This document shows positions 1 to 8,005 of a DNA stretch of 64,000 bases, piece by piece. The stretch covers positions 434,001 to 498,000 of the forward strand of contig NZ_FTPP01000001.1 in the NCBI RefSeq assembly GCF_900156345.1. Reading direction: 5' to 3'. Each line of letters begins with the position of its first letter. The first letter of the stretch is position 1. Under the pieces are notes generated by a model. It was not told the origin of the DNA. It made no database searches and was given only the letters and a program-made list of their open reading frames with translations. Position numbers and translations under genes: made by a program. Origin of the DNA: Pontibacter indicus. GTDB taxonomy: Bacteria; Bacteroidota; Bacteroidia; Cytophagales; Hymenobacteraceae.

Positions 1-131
1 CCGACGGTCTGTTCATCGAGACACACCCGCAGCCATCTGTTGCTAAGTCAGACGGTGCCAACATGCTGCCGCTCGACCAGCTCGAAGGCCTGCTTACCAA
101 ACTGATCCGTATCCGCCAGGCTGTTCGCTAA
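1..131 (+). CDS. kdsA: 3-deoxy-8-phosphooctulonate synthase, C-terminal end only
   Basis: The gene enters from the left edge, so only the last 42 codons or so are seen (reading from base 3). The peptide GLFIETHPQPSVAKSDGANM followed by LPLDQLE matches the end of KdsA, where an FIE-HP-P--AK-DG block closes the aldolase barrel. KdsA condenses phosphoenolpyruvate with arabinose 5-phosphate to make KDO 8-phosphate, the precursor of the lipopolysaccharide inner core, in the cytoplasm. The stop codon is followed after about 20 bases by a hairpin and T-rich run that looks like its terminator. The identification rests on a short stretch, but the motif is specific. Confidence 0.85.
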   Translation, partial: DGLFIETHPQPSVAKSDGANMLPLDQLEGLLTKLIRIRQAVR

Positions 132-153
132 GCGATTCATTCACGTATGAAAG

Positions 154-190
154 GAGAGCATTGACTGCGGTTGATGCTCTCTTATTTCTT
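154..190 (+). terminator. Probable terminator after kdsA
   Basis: GAGAGCAT (154-161) pairs with ATGCTCTC (174-181) around a 12-base loop, followed by TTATTTCTTT. A possible upstream TTG start of the next gene at 171 falls inside this hairpin, which favours the ATG at 204. Confidence 0.6.
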
Positions 191-203
191 TCAGATTATA
201 CCT

Positions 204-980
204 ATGACCATACCTGCCCATACCCCCGAGTGGGAAGTTTATTTCTGCGACATCAACGAGCGCCCGGCCTGCGTGAGCGTCGATCTGGCCTACGAGCACG
301 AGGCTCCTATACCTGAAAAAGACCGTGCCTTTGAACTGGTGGTAGCCTTGCAGCAAGCTGATGCTGATGGTTTCCCGGCCGATGAAGCTGAGTGGGAACA
401 GTTGGAGGCTATAGAAGAAGCACTGGTGGATGAGTTTCAGAATTCGCTGCAGGCAGCATTTGTGGGCAAGCTGCTGCACGACGGCAAGCGCAGCTTCTAC
501 TTCTACAGTGCACAGGAGGCTTTGCCGGAGGTGATCGCCGCCAACATCATGCAGCAATTCCCGGCCTATACCTACTCCACCAATACCCTCCACGATCCCG
601 ACTGGGGCCTATACCTGGATTTTCTTTTTCCCGAGCCTGTGGATATGCAGAGCATCAAGAACAGCCGCATCCTGCGCATGATGGAGGAGCAGGGAGACGA
701 ACACCACATTCCACGGTCGGTATCGCACTTCATCAGCTTCGCAACGGAGGACAAACGCGCAGACTTTAAGCGCGCAGCAGAAGCAGCCGGCTATACCTTG
801 GTTCAGGAGGGCAAGAACCAAAATGAATCAGACGTTCCTTATAGCATCGTGCTTTCGAAGGTGCAGGCTGTAACGGAAGAGGATATTCATAATGTGACCC
901 TGGAGCTTTGGCAAATGGCGGAAGAGTTTGAAGGCGCGTATGGCGGCTGGCAGGCGCAGGTTGTGCGGGAGAATGATTAG
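204..980 (+). CDS. DUF695 / RraB-like two-domain protein
   Basis: The predicted protein is 258 residues, acidic and soluble, with no signal peptide. The N-terminal half (about 5-125), beginning EWEVYFCDINERPACVSVDL, resembles DUF695 proteins. The C-terminal part (about 160-255), beginning PRSVSHFISF and ending GGWQAQVV, has the pattern of the RraB family (regulator of RNase E activity B). The pairing of DUF695 with an RraB-like tail is known in other bacteria, but its role there is not established to my knowledge. An in-frame TTG lies 33 bases upstream, but it sits inside the kdsA terminator, so ATG at 204 is preferred. The stop overlaps by 4 bases with the convergent methyltransferase stop. 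Confidence 0.7.
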   Translation: MTIPAHTPEWEVYFCDINERPACVSVDLAYEHEAPIPEKDRAFELVVALQQADADGFPADEAEWEQLEAIEEALVDEFQNSLQAAFVGKLLHDGKRSFYFYSAQEALPEVIAANIMQQFPAYTYSTNTLHDPDWGLYLDFLFPEPVDMQSIKNSRILRMMEEQGDEHHIPRSVSHFISFATEDKRADFKRAAEAAGYTLVQEGKNQNESDVPYSIVLSKVQAVTEEDIHNVTLELWQMAEEFEGAYGGWQAQVVREND

Positions 981-1756
981 TAGAGCAACGTAAAATGCTC
1001 TTTCGGCTGTGTTTTACGGAAGAACACCAGGCCGATATAAAACAAATCGACCGTCTGGCATACCTGCGGGTGCCGCTTGATTTCCTGCCAGGCACGTTTC
1101 ATTTCCGCTGACCAATACAGATCATCCACCACAAACACGCTGTGCTCGTGATGCTTACCGAGGCAGGCCTCAAAATAACGCATGGTCGGCTCGTAGCGGT
1201 GGTTGCCGTCGAAGAACACGAAATCGAGCTGCTCCACCAACTGCAGTTGCTGCGGCAGCGTATCATCGAGGTTTCCGATCACTTGCTGCACATTTGGCAA
1301 ACCTAATTTCTCAAAATTCGATTTCGCCTCTGCGGCGATGGACGGGCAACCCTCGAAGGTATAGACCTTGGCCTGCTTGTTCGCTTTGGCTAGGTATGAG
1401 GTAGTGATGCCGAGCGAAGTGCCCAGGTCGAAGATGGTGGCGGGTTGGAAATGGGCTACCAGCCGGAAAAGCAGTTGTGCATACTTGGCGGGTTTGGCCG
1501 AGGTCCGGGCAATGTAGCTAATCTTCCGGTTATTCTTTAGGCCGGCTTTAGGCCCTGCGCCAAAATCCGTGACAGGTATAGCACGATCTTCCGTCAGAAG
1601 CGAAGACCGCAAATCCTCTATAAGACTGTAGGCATAGTAGTCGCCCTCATGCAGGATCACGTTTTGGTACAGCTCAAATACAAAAGGGGAGTGGACGCCG
1701 TGCAGCTTAAATGCCCTGAGGCGGTAGAGCAGGTAATTGGCCGCAAGGTGGAGCAT
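977..1756 (-). CDS. Class I SAM-dependent methyltransferase
   Basis: A 259-residue soluble protein with a Rossmann-type methyltransferase core. Motif I is IFDLGTSLGI (108-117), followed by an acidic strand end in TFEG (133-136), FFDGNH (181-186) and VVDDLYW (209-215). The DGNH and DD pattern resembles the Methyltransf_24/O-methyltransferase group that uses a metal near the acidic residues. The N-terminal 100 residues contain HSPFVFELYQ, found in Bacteroidota members of this group. The substrate cannot be told. It converges on the DUF695/RraB-like gene with a 4-base overlap. Its start codon is preceded directly by a CAACAATTTAACCATC-type word repeat also seen before three other genes here. Confidence 0.8.
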   Translation of the reverse strand: MLHLAANYLLYRLRAFKLHGVHSPFVFELYQNVILHEGDYYAYSLIEDLRSSLLTEDRAIPVTDFGAGPKAGLKNNRKISYIARTSAKPAKYAQLLFRLVAHFQPATIFDLGTSLGITTSYLAKANKQAKVYTFEGCPSIAAEAKSNFEKLGLPNVQQVIGNLDDTLPQQLQLVEQLDFVFFDGNHRYEPTMRYFEACLGKHHEHSVFVVDDLYWSAEMKRAWQEIKRHPQVCQTVDLFYIGLVFFRKTQPKEHFTLLY

Positions 1757-1940
1757 TTTTTAATTGTTAAATTGTTGATGGTTAAATTGTTTTTCTCCTC
1801 ACCAAAGAGAGCATAAAACAGCTTAAACCATCATTTTTCAAAAATTAAAGGTATAACCCTTTCAACAATTTAGCAATCAATAATAGATGAAGGTATTGCT
1901 GAATCAAACAATCAGCAATTAACAATCAGCAATTTTACAG
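1757..1940. repeat. AT-rich word repeats, imperfect inverted arms
   Basis: The left arm (about 1759-1790) consists of AATTGTT/AAATTGTTGATGGTT words. The right arm (about 1862-1930) carries the complementary CAACAATTTAGCAATC and CAGCAATTAACAATC words. About 16 of 19 bases of 1759-1777 can pair with 1862-1880. Read on the minus strand, the left arm is the 5' leader of the methyltransferase gene. Confidence 0.7.
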
Positions 1941-1959
1941 GTATAGCGAAAATAACAAT

Positions 1960-2346
1960 TTAGTTAAGCTTATACGGCACGATGAGCGAGAACTCCGGTA
2001 TGGTGACATGGAACTGCTTGCCGTCGACCAGGCGCTCCATCAGGTAGGTGCCGCGCATCTTGCCCATACCTGTCTTTAAGTTGCAGCCCGACACGTACTC
2101 ATGCGACTCGCCAGGCTCCAGCACGGGCTGCTGGCCCACTACGCCTTCGCCTTCTACCTCGCGCATGGTGCCGGTGGCGTCGTGTATGTACCAATGGCGG
2201 CGCAATAGCTTCACCGTGAACTCGCTGTTATTCTCGATACTGATCTTATAGGCAAAAACGAAGTGCTGCTGTACCGGACTGGAGTAATCGGGCAGGTAAT
2301 TGGTCGTGACCGTTACTTTTACTCCTTCTGTAGTTTTTGTATCCAT
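1960..2346 (-). CDS. apaG: ApaG-type protein
   Basis: The 128-residue protein covers the whole ApaG family length. It shows the family core: YLPDYSSP near residue 18, FAYKISIEN (30-38), LLRRHWYIHDATG (about 43-55), VVGQQPVLEPGESHEYVSG, and GTYLME. ApaG is an immunoglobulin-like beta-sandwich domain that also occurs in F-box proteins. It was named from cobalt resistance and Ap4A work in enterobacteria, and its biochemical role is still unclear. The gene is transcribed alone, divergently from ung with about 97 bases between the start codons. Confidence 0.92.
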   Translation of the reverse strand: MDTKTTEGVKVTVTTNYLPDYSSPVQQHFVFAYKISIENNSEFTVKLLRRHWYIHDATGTMREVEGEGVVGQQPVLEPGESHEYVSGCNLKTGMGKMRGTYLMERLVDGKQFHVTIPEFSLIVPYKLN

Positions 2347-2443
2347 GTTACAGAGTTTTTTGTATAATTAGCATCTGTTTCAGGTATAGCCATTCCAGGC
2401 CTGTTACCTGTGTCCAGGCAAACCCATACCCCTACAGACGCTC

Positions 2444-3106
2444 ATGAATGTAAAGATAGAAGAAAGCTGGCAAAAAATCCTGCAAGAAGAGTTTGAAAAG
2501 CCCTATTTCAAAAACCTCGTGTCTTTTGTTAAAGACGAGTACACCTCCCAAAAAGTTTACCCACCCGGAAACCAGATTTTCAACGCTTTCGAGCACTGCC
2601 CCTTCGACAAGGTAAAAGTAGTTATTCTGGGTCAAGACCCTTACCATGGTCCTAATCAGGCTAACGGATTGGCTTTTTCGGTGAAGGATGGCGTGCGTAT
2701 ACCTCCCTCGCTGATCAATATTTTCAAGGAGATCAAAAACGATCTCGGCAAAGACCTGCCCGCCACCGGCAACCTGGAGCGCTGGGCCGACCAGGGCGTT
2801 CTGTTACTCAACGCCACCCTTACCGTGCGTGCCGGCGATGCGGGTTCTCACCAGAAAAAGGGCTGGGAGGAGTTTACCGATGCCGTGGTGCGCAAAGTGA
2901 ATGACCTGAAGGAGGGCGTGGTGTTTATGCTTTGGGGAGCCTATGCCCAGAAAAAGGGCGCTTTCATTGACGAGCGCAAACATTTGGTGCTCAAAGCCGC
3001 CCATCCGTCTCCCTTCGCTGCCGACCGCGGCTTCTTTGGCACGCACCACTTCAGCAAAGCCAACGAATATTTGAAGCAGCAGGGCAAAGAGCCGATTGAT
3101 TGGTAG
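2444..3106 (+). CDS. ung: Uracil-DNA glycosylase, family 1
   Basis: A 220-residue enzyme that removes uracil from DNA as the first step of base excision repair. The water-activating motif GQDPYHG is at 63-69 (catalytic Asp65), followed by NGLAFSV. The LLLNATLTV segment lies near 116-124. The HPSPF DNA-intercalation loop begins at His187, the position expected for family 1 enzymes. The length is normal and all key residues are present. It stands alone, divergent from apaG. An inverted repeat occupies the spacer downstream. Confidence 0.96.
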   Translation: MNVKIEESWQKILQEEFEKPYFKNLVSFVKDEYTSQKVYPPGNQIFNAFEHCPFDKVKVVILGQDPYHGPNQANGLAFSVKDGVRIPPSLINIFKEIKNDLGKDLPATGNLERWADQGVLLLNATLTVRAGDAGSHQKKGWEEFTDAVVRKVNDLKEGVVFMLWGAYAQKKGAFIDERKHLVLKAAHPSPFAADRGFFGTHHFSKANEYLKQQGKEPIDW

Positions 3107-3130
3107 ACCATACCTTGTCATTAAACAACC

Positions 3131-3252
3131 GTTATCATCTCGACGATAGGGGAGATCTGAATGGAACAGTGAATTTATTCGATTCAGATTTATCTCCTTA
3201 TTCAGATTTCTCCATAATAGAGGGCCCCTACCCCCAGTCGAAATGACAATAA
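3131..3252. repeat. Imperfect inverted repeat with TCAT-TCGAC ends
   Basis: The left end GTTATCATCTCGAC is mirrored by GTCGAAATGACAAT (about 3237-3250). Inside are GGGAGATCTGAAT on the left and two copies of ATTCAGATTT(AT)CTCC on the right. The spacer at 45737-45816 has the same ends (TTGTCATTTCGA) and a CAGATTTCTC core, so this is a dispersed family. Confidence 0.7.
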
Positions 3253-3264
3253 AGTAGCTTCAAT

Positions 3265-3283
3265 AAAAAAGGGGCCGAAGCCC
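3265..3283 (-). terminator. Probable terminator of the 3.3-4.1 kb lipoprotein gene
   Basis: On the minus strand GGGC-TTCG-GCCC is followed by a run of six T. The stem is only 4 bp, but the loop is the stable UUCG type and it lies about 40 bases after the stop. Confidence 0.5.
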
Positions 3284-3325
3284 ATCTATACCTGGTTTAA
3301 TGCAAAGACGCTCGCGCCCTATACC

Positions 3326-4096
3326 TTATTTCCAGTTGGTAGTCGAAAACTGCTTTGGATCAAACCAGCTTTGATCTACTTTTTCAGGGAAGGAGATGTT
3401 GAAATATTCCTCGCGCAGGAACAGCTGTCCGTTGTTTTTGAAGACGATCTCCGTTGCGACCATATTCCCTTCAATCTCCTGGTAGTTATTCATCTCTACA
3501 TCGCGCGCCACGCCTTTGTTGTTCGTTAAAATGCGCACCACATAGAGGTTCTCTTTGTCCACCCAAAACTGACTGCGGCTTTGGTCGTTCGGATCAGTGG
3601 TGCCGACTACATAGGCTTCGCGGCCCTGCCAGGTCGCTTCTGTAAACTGACTCAGGTCGAAGTTCAGTTCCTGCGCCTTGCGGATGGTGGTGGCAGGGTC
3701 GTAGAAGTACACATCAAAGCTCAGCAACACGAGCGGGTGAATGGAGTACTGTTTGTTCACCAATTGCCCTTCTTTAAAGGTATAGACCGTGTCTTGGTTG
3801 TAGATCACGCCGTTGCCGGTCTTAAAGCCATCGAAGCGGATGTGCAGGTTCGCCGGGTAGCTGTAGATTTCCTGCCAAATTTCCTCACGGCTCACCTGAT
3901 CGTCTTTGTAGAAAATGGCCCGCTGGTCGAAGGCAAAGTTCGGGTACCACTTATTTTCCCAATGGCGGTACATGGCCTCGATCACTTGCTGACCGGTTTG
4001 CGGCTTGCTTGCAGTTGTTGTCATCTTTTGGGTGCAGGCTAGGGTAAGGAAGGGGAGAAGCAGGTATAGGATGCGGGGTAATAGGGTTTTTTTCAC
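3326..4096 (-). CDS. Lipoprotein, LolA/LolB-like fold suspected
   Basis: A 256-residue exported protein. The N-terminus is a hydrophobic signal ending in the lipobox LTLAC, with the lipidated Cys at residue 21. The mature part has the alternating short strands of outer-membrane lipoprotein-sorting-like domains: an early ENKWYPNFAFDQRAIFY segment, a QFWVDKENLYVVRI strand pair in the middle, and a late EYFNISFPEKV. Such Bacteroidota proteins are often annotated only as outer-membrane lipoprotein-sorting-like, with unknown cargo. The placement is a resemblance, not a proven function. It is preceded by DUF2200 on the same strand with a 33-base gap, so the two may be co-transcribed. Confidence 0.65.
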   Translation of the reverse strand: MKKTLLPRILYLLLPFLTLACTQKMTTTASKPQTGQQVIEAMYRHWENKWYPNFAFDQRAIFYKDDQVSREEIWQEIYSYPANLHIRFDGFKTGNGVIYNQDTVYTFKEGQLVNKQYSIHPLVLLSFDVYFYDPATTIRKAQELNFDLSQFTEATWQGREAYVVGTTDPNDQSRSQFWVDKENLYVVRILTNNKGVARDVEMNNYQEIEGNMVATEIVFKNNGQLFLREEYFNISFPEKVDQSWFDPKQFSTTNWK

Positions 4097-4129
4097 GGTT
4101 TTATCTGTATGTATAGGTTTGCTTTTTTT

Positions 4130-4495
4130 TCAGGAGCCTCTCAGTATCTTCTCCATCTTTTTCCCTTTTGCCAATTCGTCTACCAGCTTGTCTAAATACC
4201 GCACCTGTTTGGTCAAAGGGTTTTCAATGTCTTCTACCCGATAGCCACAGATCACGCCGGTTATGTGGTGCGCATTTGGGTTCAGCTTCGACCGCTCAAA
4301 AAAGTCAGCGAAGGTTGCTTTCTCGTCTATCTGTTTCTGCAGTTGCGCATCGTCAAAACCCGTCAGCCAGGTGATGACCTGGTGCAACTCTTCTTTCGTT
4401 CTGCCTTTCTTTTGTACTTTGGTCAGGTAGTGCGGGTATACCGAGGCGAAGGTCATGTTGGCGATGCGGGCGTCGTGCTCGGGTGTTGATTTCAT
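4130..4495 (-). CDS. DUF2200 family protein
   Basis: The 121-residue protein fits DUF2200 end to end. It begins with [20 protein letters not shown], continues with [19 protein letters not shown], and ends with [17 protein letters not shown] and [17 protein letters not shown]. It has no signal peptide and no recognisable catalytic motif. The family is widespread in bacteria and its function is unknown. Family membership is firm because nearly every conserved block is present. Confidence 0.9.
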   Translation of the reverse strand: MKSTPEHDARIANMTFASVYPHYLTKVQKKGRTKEELHQVITWLTGFDDAQLQKQIDEKATFADFFERSKLNPNAHHITGVICGYRVEDIENPLTKQVRYLDKLVDELAKGKKMEKILRGS

Positions 4496-4579
4496 TTATT
4501 GTGGTGTAATGTTTTGGATGGTCGAAGGTGAACGGACTCTTGTAAATAGCGTGTAAGGCCAACGGCCGTAGCATGTTAT

Positions 4580-5281
4580 TTACAAAATGTTAGGCGTTCT
4601 TATTTCTTCTTGTTCCAGTGAGCCCACATCATCTAAATATGATATAGGTAAATGTCCATAATTCAGGCCGTCCTTACCTTCCATTGTTACGTATGCACGG
4701 ACCAGTCTGAAAAATGCTGCGGGATCTTTTGCTATTCTATCCAATAGGGAGGTATAACTTTTAGCTACTGGTTTGAGGATATTGAAATGTGGTTGGGGTG
4801 TTAACAAAAAGATGCTTCCTGCATTTTCCCCTTCTATGAACATAGTCAAACATGCTGGTCCTTCCCCAATCTCCGCAAAAGCTACCCATGATTCTTCACC
4901 CCTGTAAATTGCCTTGCTTTTATTGAAATCTATTGTCCATGCCAATTTACCACCTGGTAAATACTGTTTCGTAAATTCTTCGATGCTTGCAGCTGATAAT
5001 TGTCTGAGTGAGACCTTCTTAATACAATTCTGTGGAGCAATTGGTGTACCTAATTCAAAACCGTCATATAATTCGTAGAAATCCAAAAATTCCTGTACGT
5101 TCACTTTGTTGCTAATTGTGCTGAGGAATACCTTGGCATTAGAGTCCGATTTTGGTACAAGCTTATTTTCTATTTTAACTACTGTTGGCTTCTCGTCAGA
5201 GTTTATATTAAACTTCATTTGTAAGCCTGGTTGTATAGAATCAAAAAGGTCAAAAAAGGTGCGTTTATTCTTATTCTGCAT
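4580..5281 (-). CDS. Orphan, possibly SUKH (SMI1/KNR4)-like
   Basis: A 233-residue protein I do not firmly recognise. The block VQEFLDFYELYDGFELG (about 63-79), a later GEESWVAFAEIGEG and FIEGENAGSIFLLTP recall SUKH-superfamily proteins, in which an FY-x-x-DG-x motif is followed by beta strands reporting 'fully occupied' ligand sites. There is no signal peptide and the protein would be cytoplasmic. The DNA is visibly more AT-rich than the neighbouring genes (DUF2200, lepB), which suggests recent acquisition. SUKH proteins are often immunity proteins of polymorphic toxins, but no toxin gene is beside it. The SUKH assignment is tentative. Confidence 0.55.
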   Translation of the reverse strand: MQNKNKRTFFDLFDSIQPGLQMKFNINSDEKPTVVKIENKLVPKSDSNAKVFLSTISNKVNVQEFLDFYELYDGFELGTPIAPQNCIKKVSLRQLSAASIEEFTKQYLPGGKLAWTIDFNKSKAIYRGEESWVAFAEIGEGPACLTMFIEGENAGSIFLLTPQPHFNILKPVAKSYTSLLDRIAKDPAAFFRLVRAYVTMEGKDGLNYGHLPISYLDDVGSLEQEEIRTPNIL

Positions 5282-5442
5282 TATGAAATCTGATTCTTTA
5301 TATAGCGCCTAACTAATGTATAGCAGGAGTACCTACTCCTACTATCTGCACTATGTGTGGAGGTATAGCTTCTATGACAGTAATAGTCCCCATACCAAAT
5401 ATACAATATTTCAATTATCAAATATCATTACCCTAGAAACAA

Positions 5443-5476
5443 AAAACCGCCAGCTCTTCTCAGAACTGGCGGTTTT
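5443..5476 (-). terminator. Terminator after lepB
   Basis: AAAACCGCCAG (5443-5453) pairs perfectly with CTGGCGGTTTT (5466-5476) around a 12-base loop. It has A/T runs on both sides, so it can act in both directions. It lies 23 bases beyond the lepB stop. Confidence 0.85.
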
Positions 5477-5498
5477 ATTTCTATACCTGTGCTATACC

Positions 5499-6599
5499 TT
5501 ACTCGATCGTTTTAAACAATCGGCTCCATCTGATCTTGTCGAGGAAGCTGCCGTATGGGTCGGTGGACATCCAGATCATCACGGCCTTGCCTACGATGTG
5601 GTCGGCCGGTACGAAGCCCCAGTAGCGGGAGTCGAGGGAGTTGTGGCGGTTGTCGCCCATCATAAAGTAGTAGTCCTGCTTAAAGGTATAGCTTGTGGCT
5701 TCGGCACCGTCCAGGTATAGCTTGCCGTCGCGCACCTCGGCGTTTTCGTTGTGCTCATAGCCCAGGATCACCTTTTCGTAAAATGGAAGCGTCTCGGGTG
5801 TAATGGCCACGGTGGCACCTTCTTTCGGGATGTAAAGCGGACCGAAGTTGTCTTTGTTCCACTCGTACTTGCTCGGCACATGCGGGAACACCTCAGCATC
5901 GCCTTTTCCAGCCTGGTCTATCAGCAGAGTAGCCTCTTTAATGAAGTCAAGCTGGGCGAGCGCCTGGGCCTTTTCAGGGGAAGTATCTACAATGTAACCG
6001 CCCTGCCACTGGATCACGTCGGTGATGTCCCGCTCGAGGAAGAACTTCTCGGCCAGGCGCTGCTCTGTAGACAGAAAGTACTTGTACTGTATCTTCTCCG
6101 GGTTATTTGCCGCCTGCCCGTTGATGTATACCTGCATGTCGCGAATTTCGATAGAGTCGCCCGCAATACCGATGCAGCGCTTGATGTAGTTGGTGCGCAG
6201 GTCGGCCGGATGGTGCTCTTCCGGGGGGTAGTTGAACACCACCACGTCGTTGCGTTTCACTTCAGAGAAACCAGGCAAGCGGTACGACTTCAGCTGGATG
6301 GCGTCGGAGTAGGAGGGGATGTTGGTGCCCCAGATGGTCTGGTGCGTGAGCGGTACCTGCAGCGGCGTAATCGGGGTGCGCGGACCGTAGTGCAGCTTGC
6401 TCACGAACAGGAAGTCACCTACCAGCAGCGACTTCTCCATAGAGGGCGTCGGAATGGTATAGGCCTCAAAGGTAGCCCAGCGGATCAAACTGGCCGCGAT
6501 GACGGCAAACAGGATGGCGTCACCCCACTCACGCGCAAAGCTCTTTTTCTTTTTAGGCTCCTTGCTAACGGGTTTCTTCTCCCAAAACTTTACTTTCAT
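5499..6599 (-). CDS. lepB: Signal peptidase I
   Basis: The 366-residue membrane-bound serine protease cleaves signal peptides from exported proteins. A basic N-terminus is followed by one membrane helix (about 27-45) and the catalytic motif PTPSME, with nucleophile Ser53. The general base Lys140 sits in YIKRCIGIAGDSIEI. The closing box GDNRHNSLDSRYWGFVP is near 316-332. The protein is longer than enterobacterial LepB because of an insert at about 170-280, common in Bacteroidota enzymes. It is the last gene of the parA-parB-DUF5683-dapB-lepB run, 18 bases after dapB, and is followed by a strong hairpin. Confidence 0.95.
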   Translation of the reverse strand: MKVKFWEKKPVSKEPKKKKSFAREWGDAILFAVIAASLIRWATFEAYTIPTPSMEKSLLVGDFLFVSKLHYGPRTPITPLQVPLTHQTIWGTNIPSYSDAIQLKSYRLPGFSEVKRNDVVVFNYPPEEHHPADLRTNYIKRCIGIAGDSIEIRDMQVYINGQAANNPEKIQYKYFLSTEQRLAEKFFLERDITDVIQWQGGYIVDTSPEKAQALAQLDFIKEATLLIDQAGKGDAEVFPHVPSKYEWNKDNFGPLYIPKEGATVAITPETLPFYEKVILGYEHNENAEVRDGKLYLDGAEATSYTFKQDYYFMMGDNRHNSLDSRYWGFVPADHIVGKAVMIWMSTDPYGSFLDKIRWSRLFKTIE

Positions 6600-6617
6600 G
6601 TATAAAGCGTTTTGTTT

Positions 6618-7334
6618 CTACAGGTTGAGCATGTCTTTCATGCCGTACACGCCCTGGCGGTCTTTGAGCCACTCGGCCGCCATCAGGGCGCCTTCGGCAA
6701 AACCGGAACGGCTGTGGGCAATATGGCCCAGTTCTATTTTGTCTACTTCCGACTCGTACGTTACGATGTGTGTGCCTACCACGTCCGGCTCACGCTCCGA
6801 AATAATGTTCAGCTTCGATTTATTCGAATTATCATCGGCCGCCCAGCCCTGCAGGGTAGGGTAGCTGGCCAGTATACCTTCGGCGGTGGTGATGCCTGTG
6901 CCGCTTGGCTTGTCGACCTTCTGGAGGTGGTGGATCTCGCGGATGGAGACACTGTAATCCCGGTAGGCCTGCATTTTACTGGCAATATATTCGTTAAAAT
7001 GGAAAAACAAATTAACGCCCACGCTATAATTGGAAGCGTAGAAGAAAGCGCCCTTGTTTTCTTGGCACAAGTCCACAGCTTCGCTATACCTGTCAAGCCA
7101 GCCCGTGGAGCCCGAAACAACAGGTATACCTTGTGTCAGGCAGTAAGAGATGTTAGCGAAAGCGGCCTCCGGGTGGGTGAATTCTATGGCAACGTCCGTG
7201 TTAGCCGGACTGTAGTTCTGCAGTGTCTCGGCGTTGGTGTGGTCGATGGTGCCGGCTATCTGGTGGCCTTTGGCAAGGGCCATCTGCTCGATGGTTTTCC
7301 CCATCTTGCCATAGCCTATCAGCAGGATTCTCAT
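6618..7334 (-). CDS. dapB: 4-hydroxy-tetrahydrodipicolinate reductase
   Basis: DapB reduces hydroxy-tetrahydrodipicolinate with NAD(P)H in the lysine and diaminopimelate pathway. The 238-residue protein has the nucleotide-binding loop GYGKMGKTI (7-15), STGW (76-79), and the catalytic box EIHHLQKVDKPSGTG (133-147) with the expected His and Lys. Its length is normal. The ATG overlaps the stop of the DUF5683 gene (ATGA), showing tight coupling. The pairing of dapB with lepB and the par genes is a recurrent order in Bacteroidota. Confidence 0.95.
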   Translation of the reverse strand: MRILLIGYGKMGKTIEQMALAKGHQIAGTIDHTNAETLQNYSPANTDVAIEFTHPEAAFANISYCLTQGIPVVSGSTGWLDRYSEAVDLCQENKGAFFYASNYSVGVNLFFHFNEYIASKMQAYRDYSVSIREIHHLQKVDKPSGTGITTAEGILASYPTLQGWAADDNSNKSKLNIISEREPDVVGTHIVTYESEVDKIELGHIAHSRSGFAEGALMAAEWLKDRQGVYGMKDMLNL

Positions 7335-7996
7335 TTGGTTCGGGTGTATAAAGTAAGGGTAAGTCCGGGTGTGACGCTGTTGGCGGCTGGCGTTTGGAAC
7401 ACACCGGGCTGCACACGCAGACTCAGATTATCGCTCACGTCAAACTCGCGCAGGTGGCCGTGCACGTAGGCTTCTGCTATCTGCATGCCGTAGGCCAGCA
7501 CCGAAAGGATAATGGTCAGGTCGCGGTTGCGGCGGTAAAAATCACGGCTTGAGCGCAGGTTCTTGGTTCCGACTTGCACATCGGCACCATAAATCCTGTC
7601 ATCATAATAGGCATCGTATACCTGAGCAAACTGGTCGCTACGCCCTGTCCGAATGTTCAGCGCCGTACGGAAGTCCTGGTATTTGTTGTTGTTGTCGATG
7701 ATGAAGTAGCCCAGCACACCGCCGGTGGCATAAATGATGGGCACTTTCCACCAGGCGCCGTTGTACACCTGGCCTGCACCAGGTATAACAGCCGAGAAAA
7801 GCGCCGCGCGACCCGGTCGTCCCAGGTTTTTAAATCCGCTCAGGAAAAACTGCTTTTGCTGTGCGGTATCCGCTTCTGAGGTAATGACCAACACGGAGTC
7901 CGGGCCGGATGTGACCACTTGCGCACGCGCCTGCGTAGGCAGCAGCTGCGACACAAACAAGGCAACCAACAAAGCTATACCGGGCGCTAACCTCAT
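7331..7996 (-). CDS. DUF5683 family exported protein
   Basis: A 221-residue protein with an N-terminal signal sequence ending near QARAQ (about 26). The conserved segment GRAALFSAVIPGAGQVYNGAWWKVPIIYATGG (about 58-89) is the DUF5683 signature, a hydrophobic hairpin. The C-terminus is beta-strand-like (LSLRVQPGVFQTP). It is probably anchored in the envelope, and the function is unknown. It sits 9 bases after parB and overlaps dapB by 4 bases, so it belongs to the same transcript. Confidence 0.85.
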   Translation of the reverse strand: MRLAPGIALLVALFVSQLLPTQARAQVVTSGPDSVLVITSEADTAQQKQFFLSGFKNLGRPGRAALFSAVIPGAGQVYNGAWWKVPIIYATGGVLGYFIIDNNNKYQDFRTALNIRTGRSDQFAQVYDAYYDDRIYGADVQVGTKNLRSSRDFYRRNRDLTIILSVLAYGMQIAEAYVHGHLREFDVSDNLSLRVQPGVFQTPAANSVTPGLTLTLYTRTK

Positions 7997-8005
7997 GCTG
8001 TTCTC

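Noticed and set aside
4130..5281. DUF2200 and SUKH-like genes as a toxin-antitoxin pair
   Set aside because: They are separated by 84 bases, differ in composition and neither has a toxin motif.
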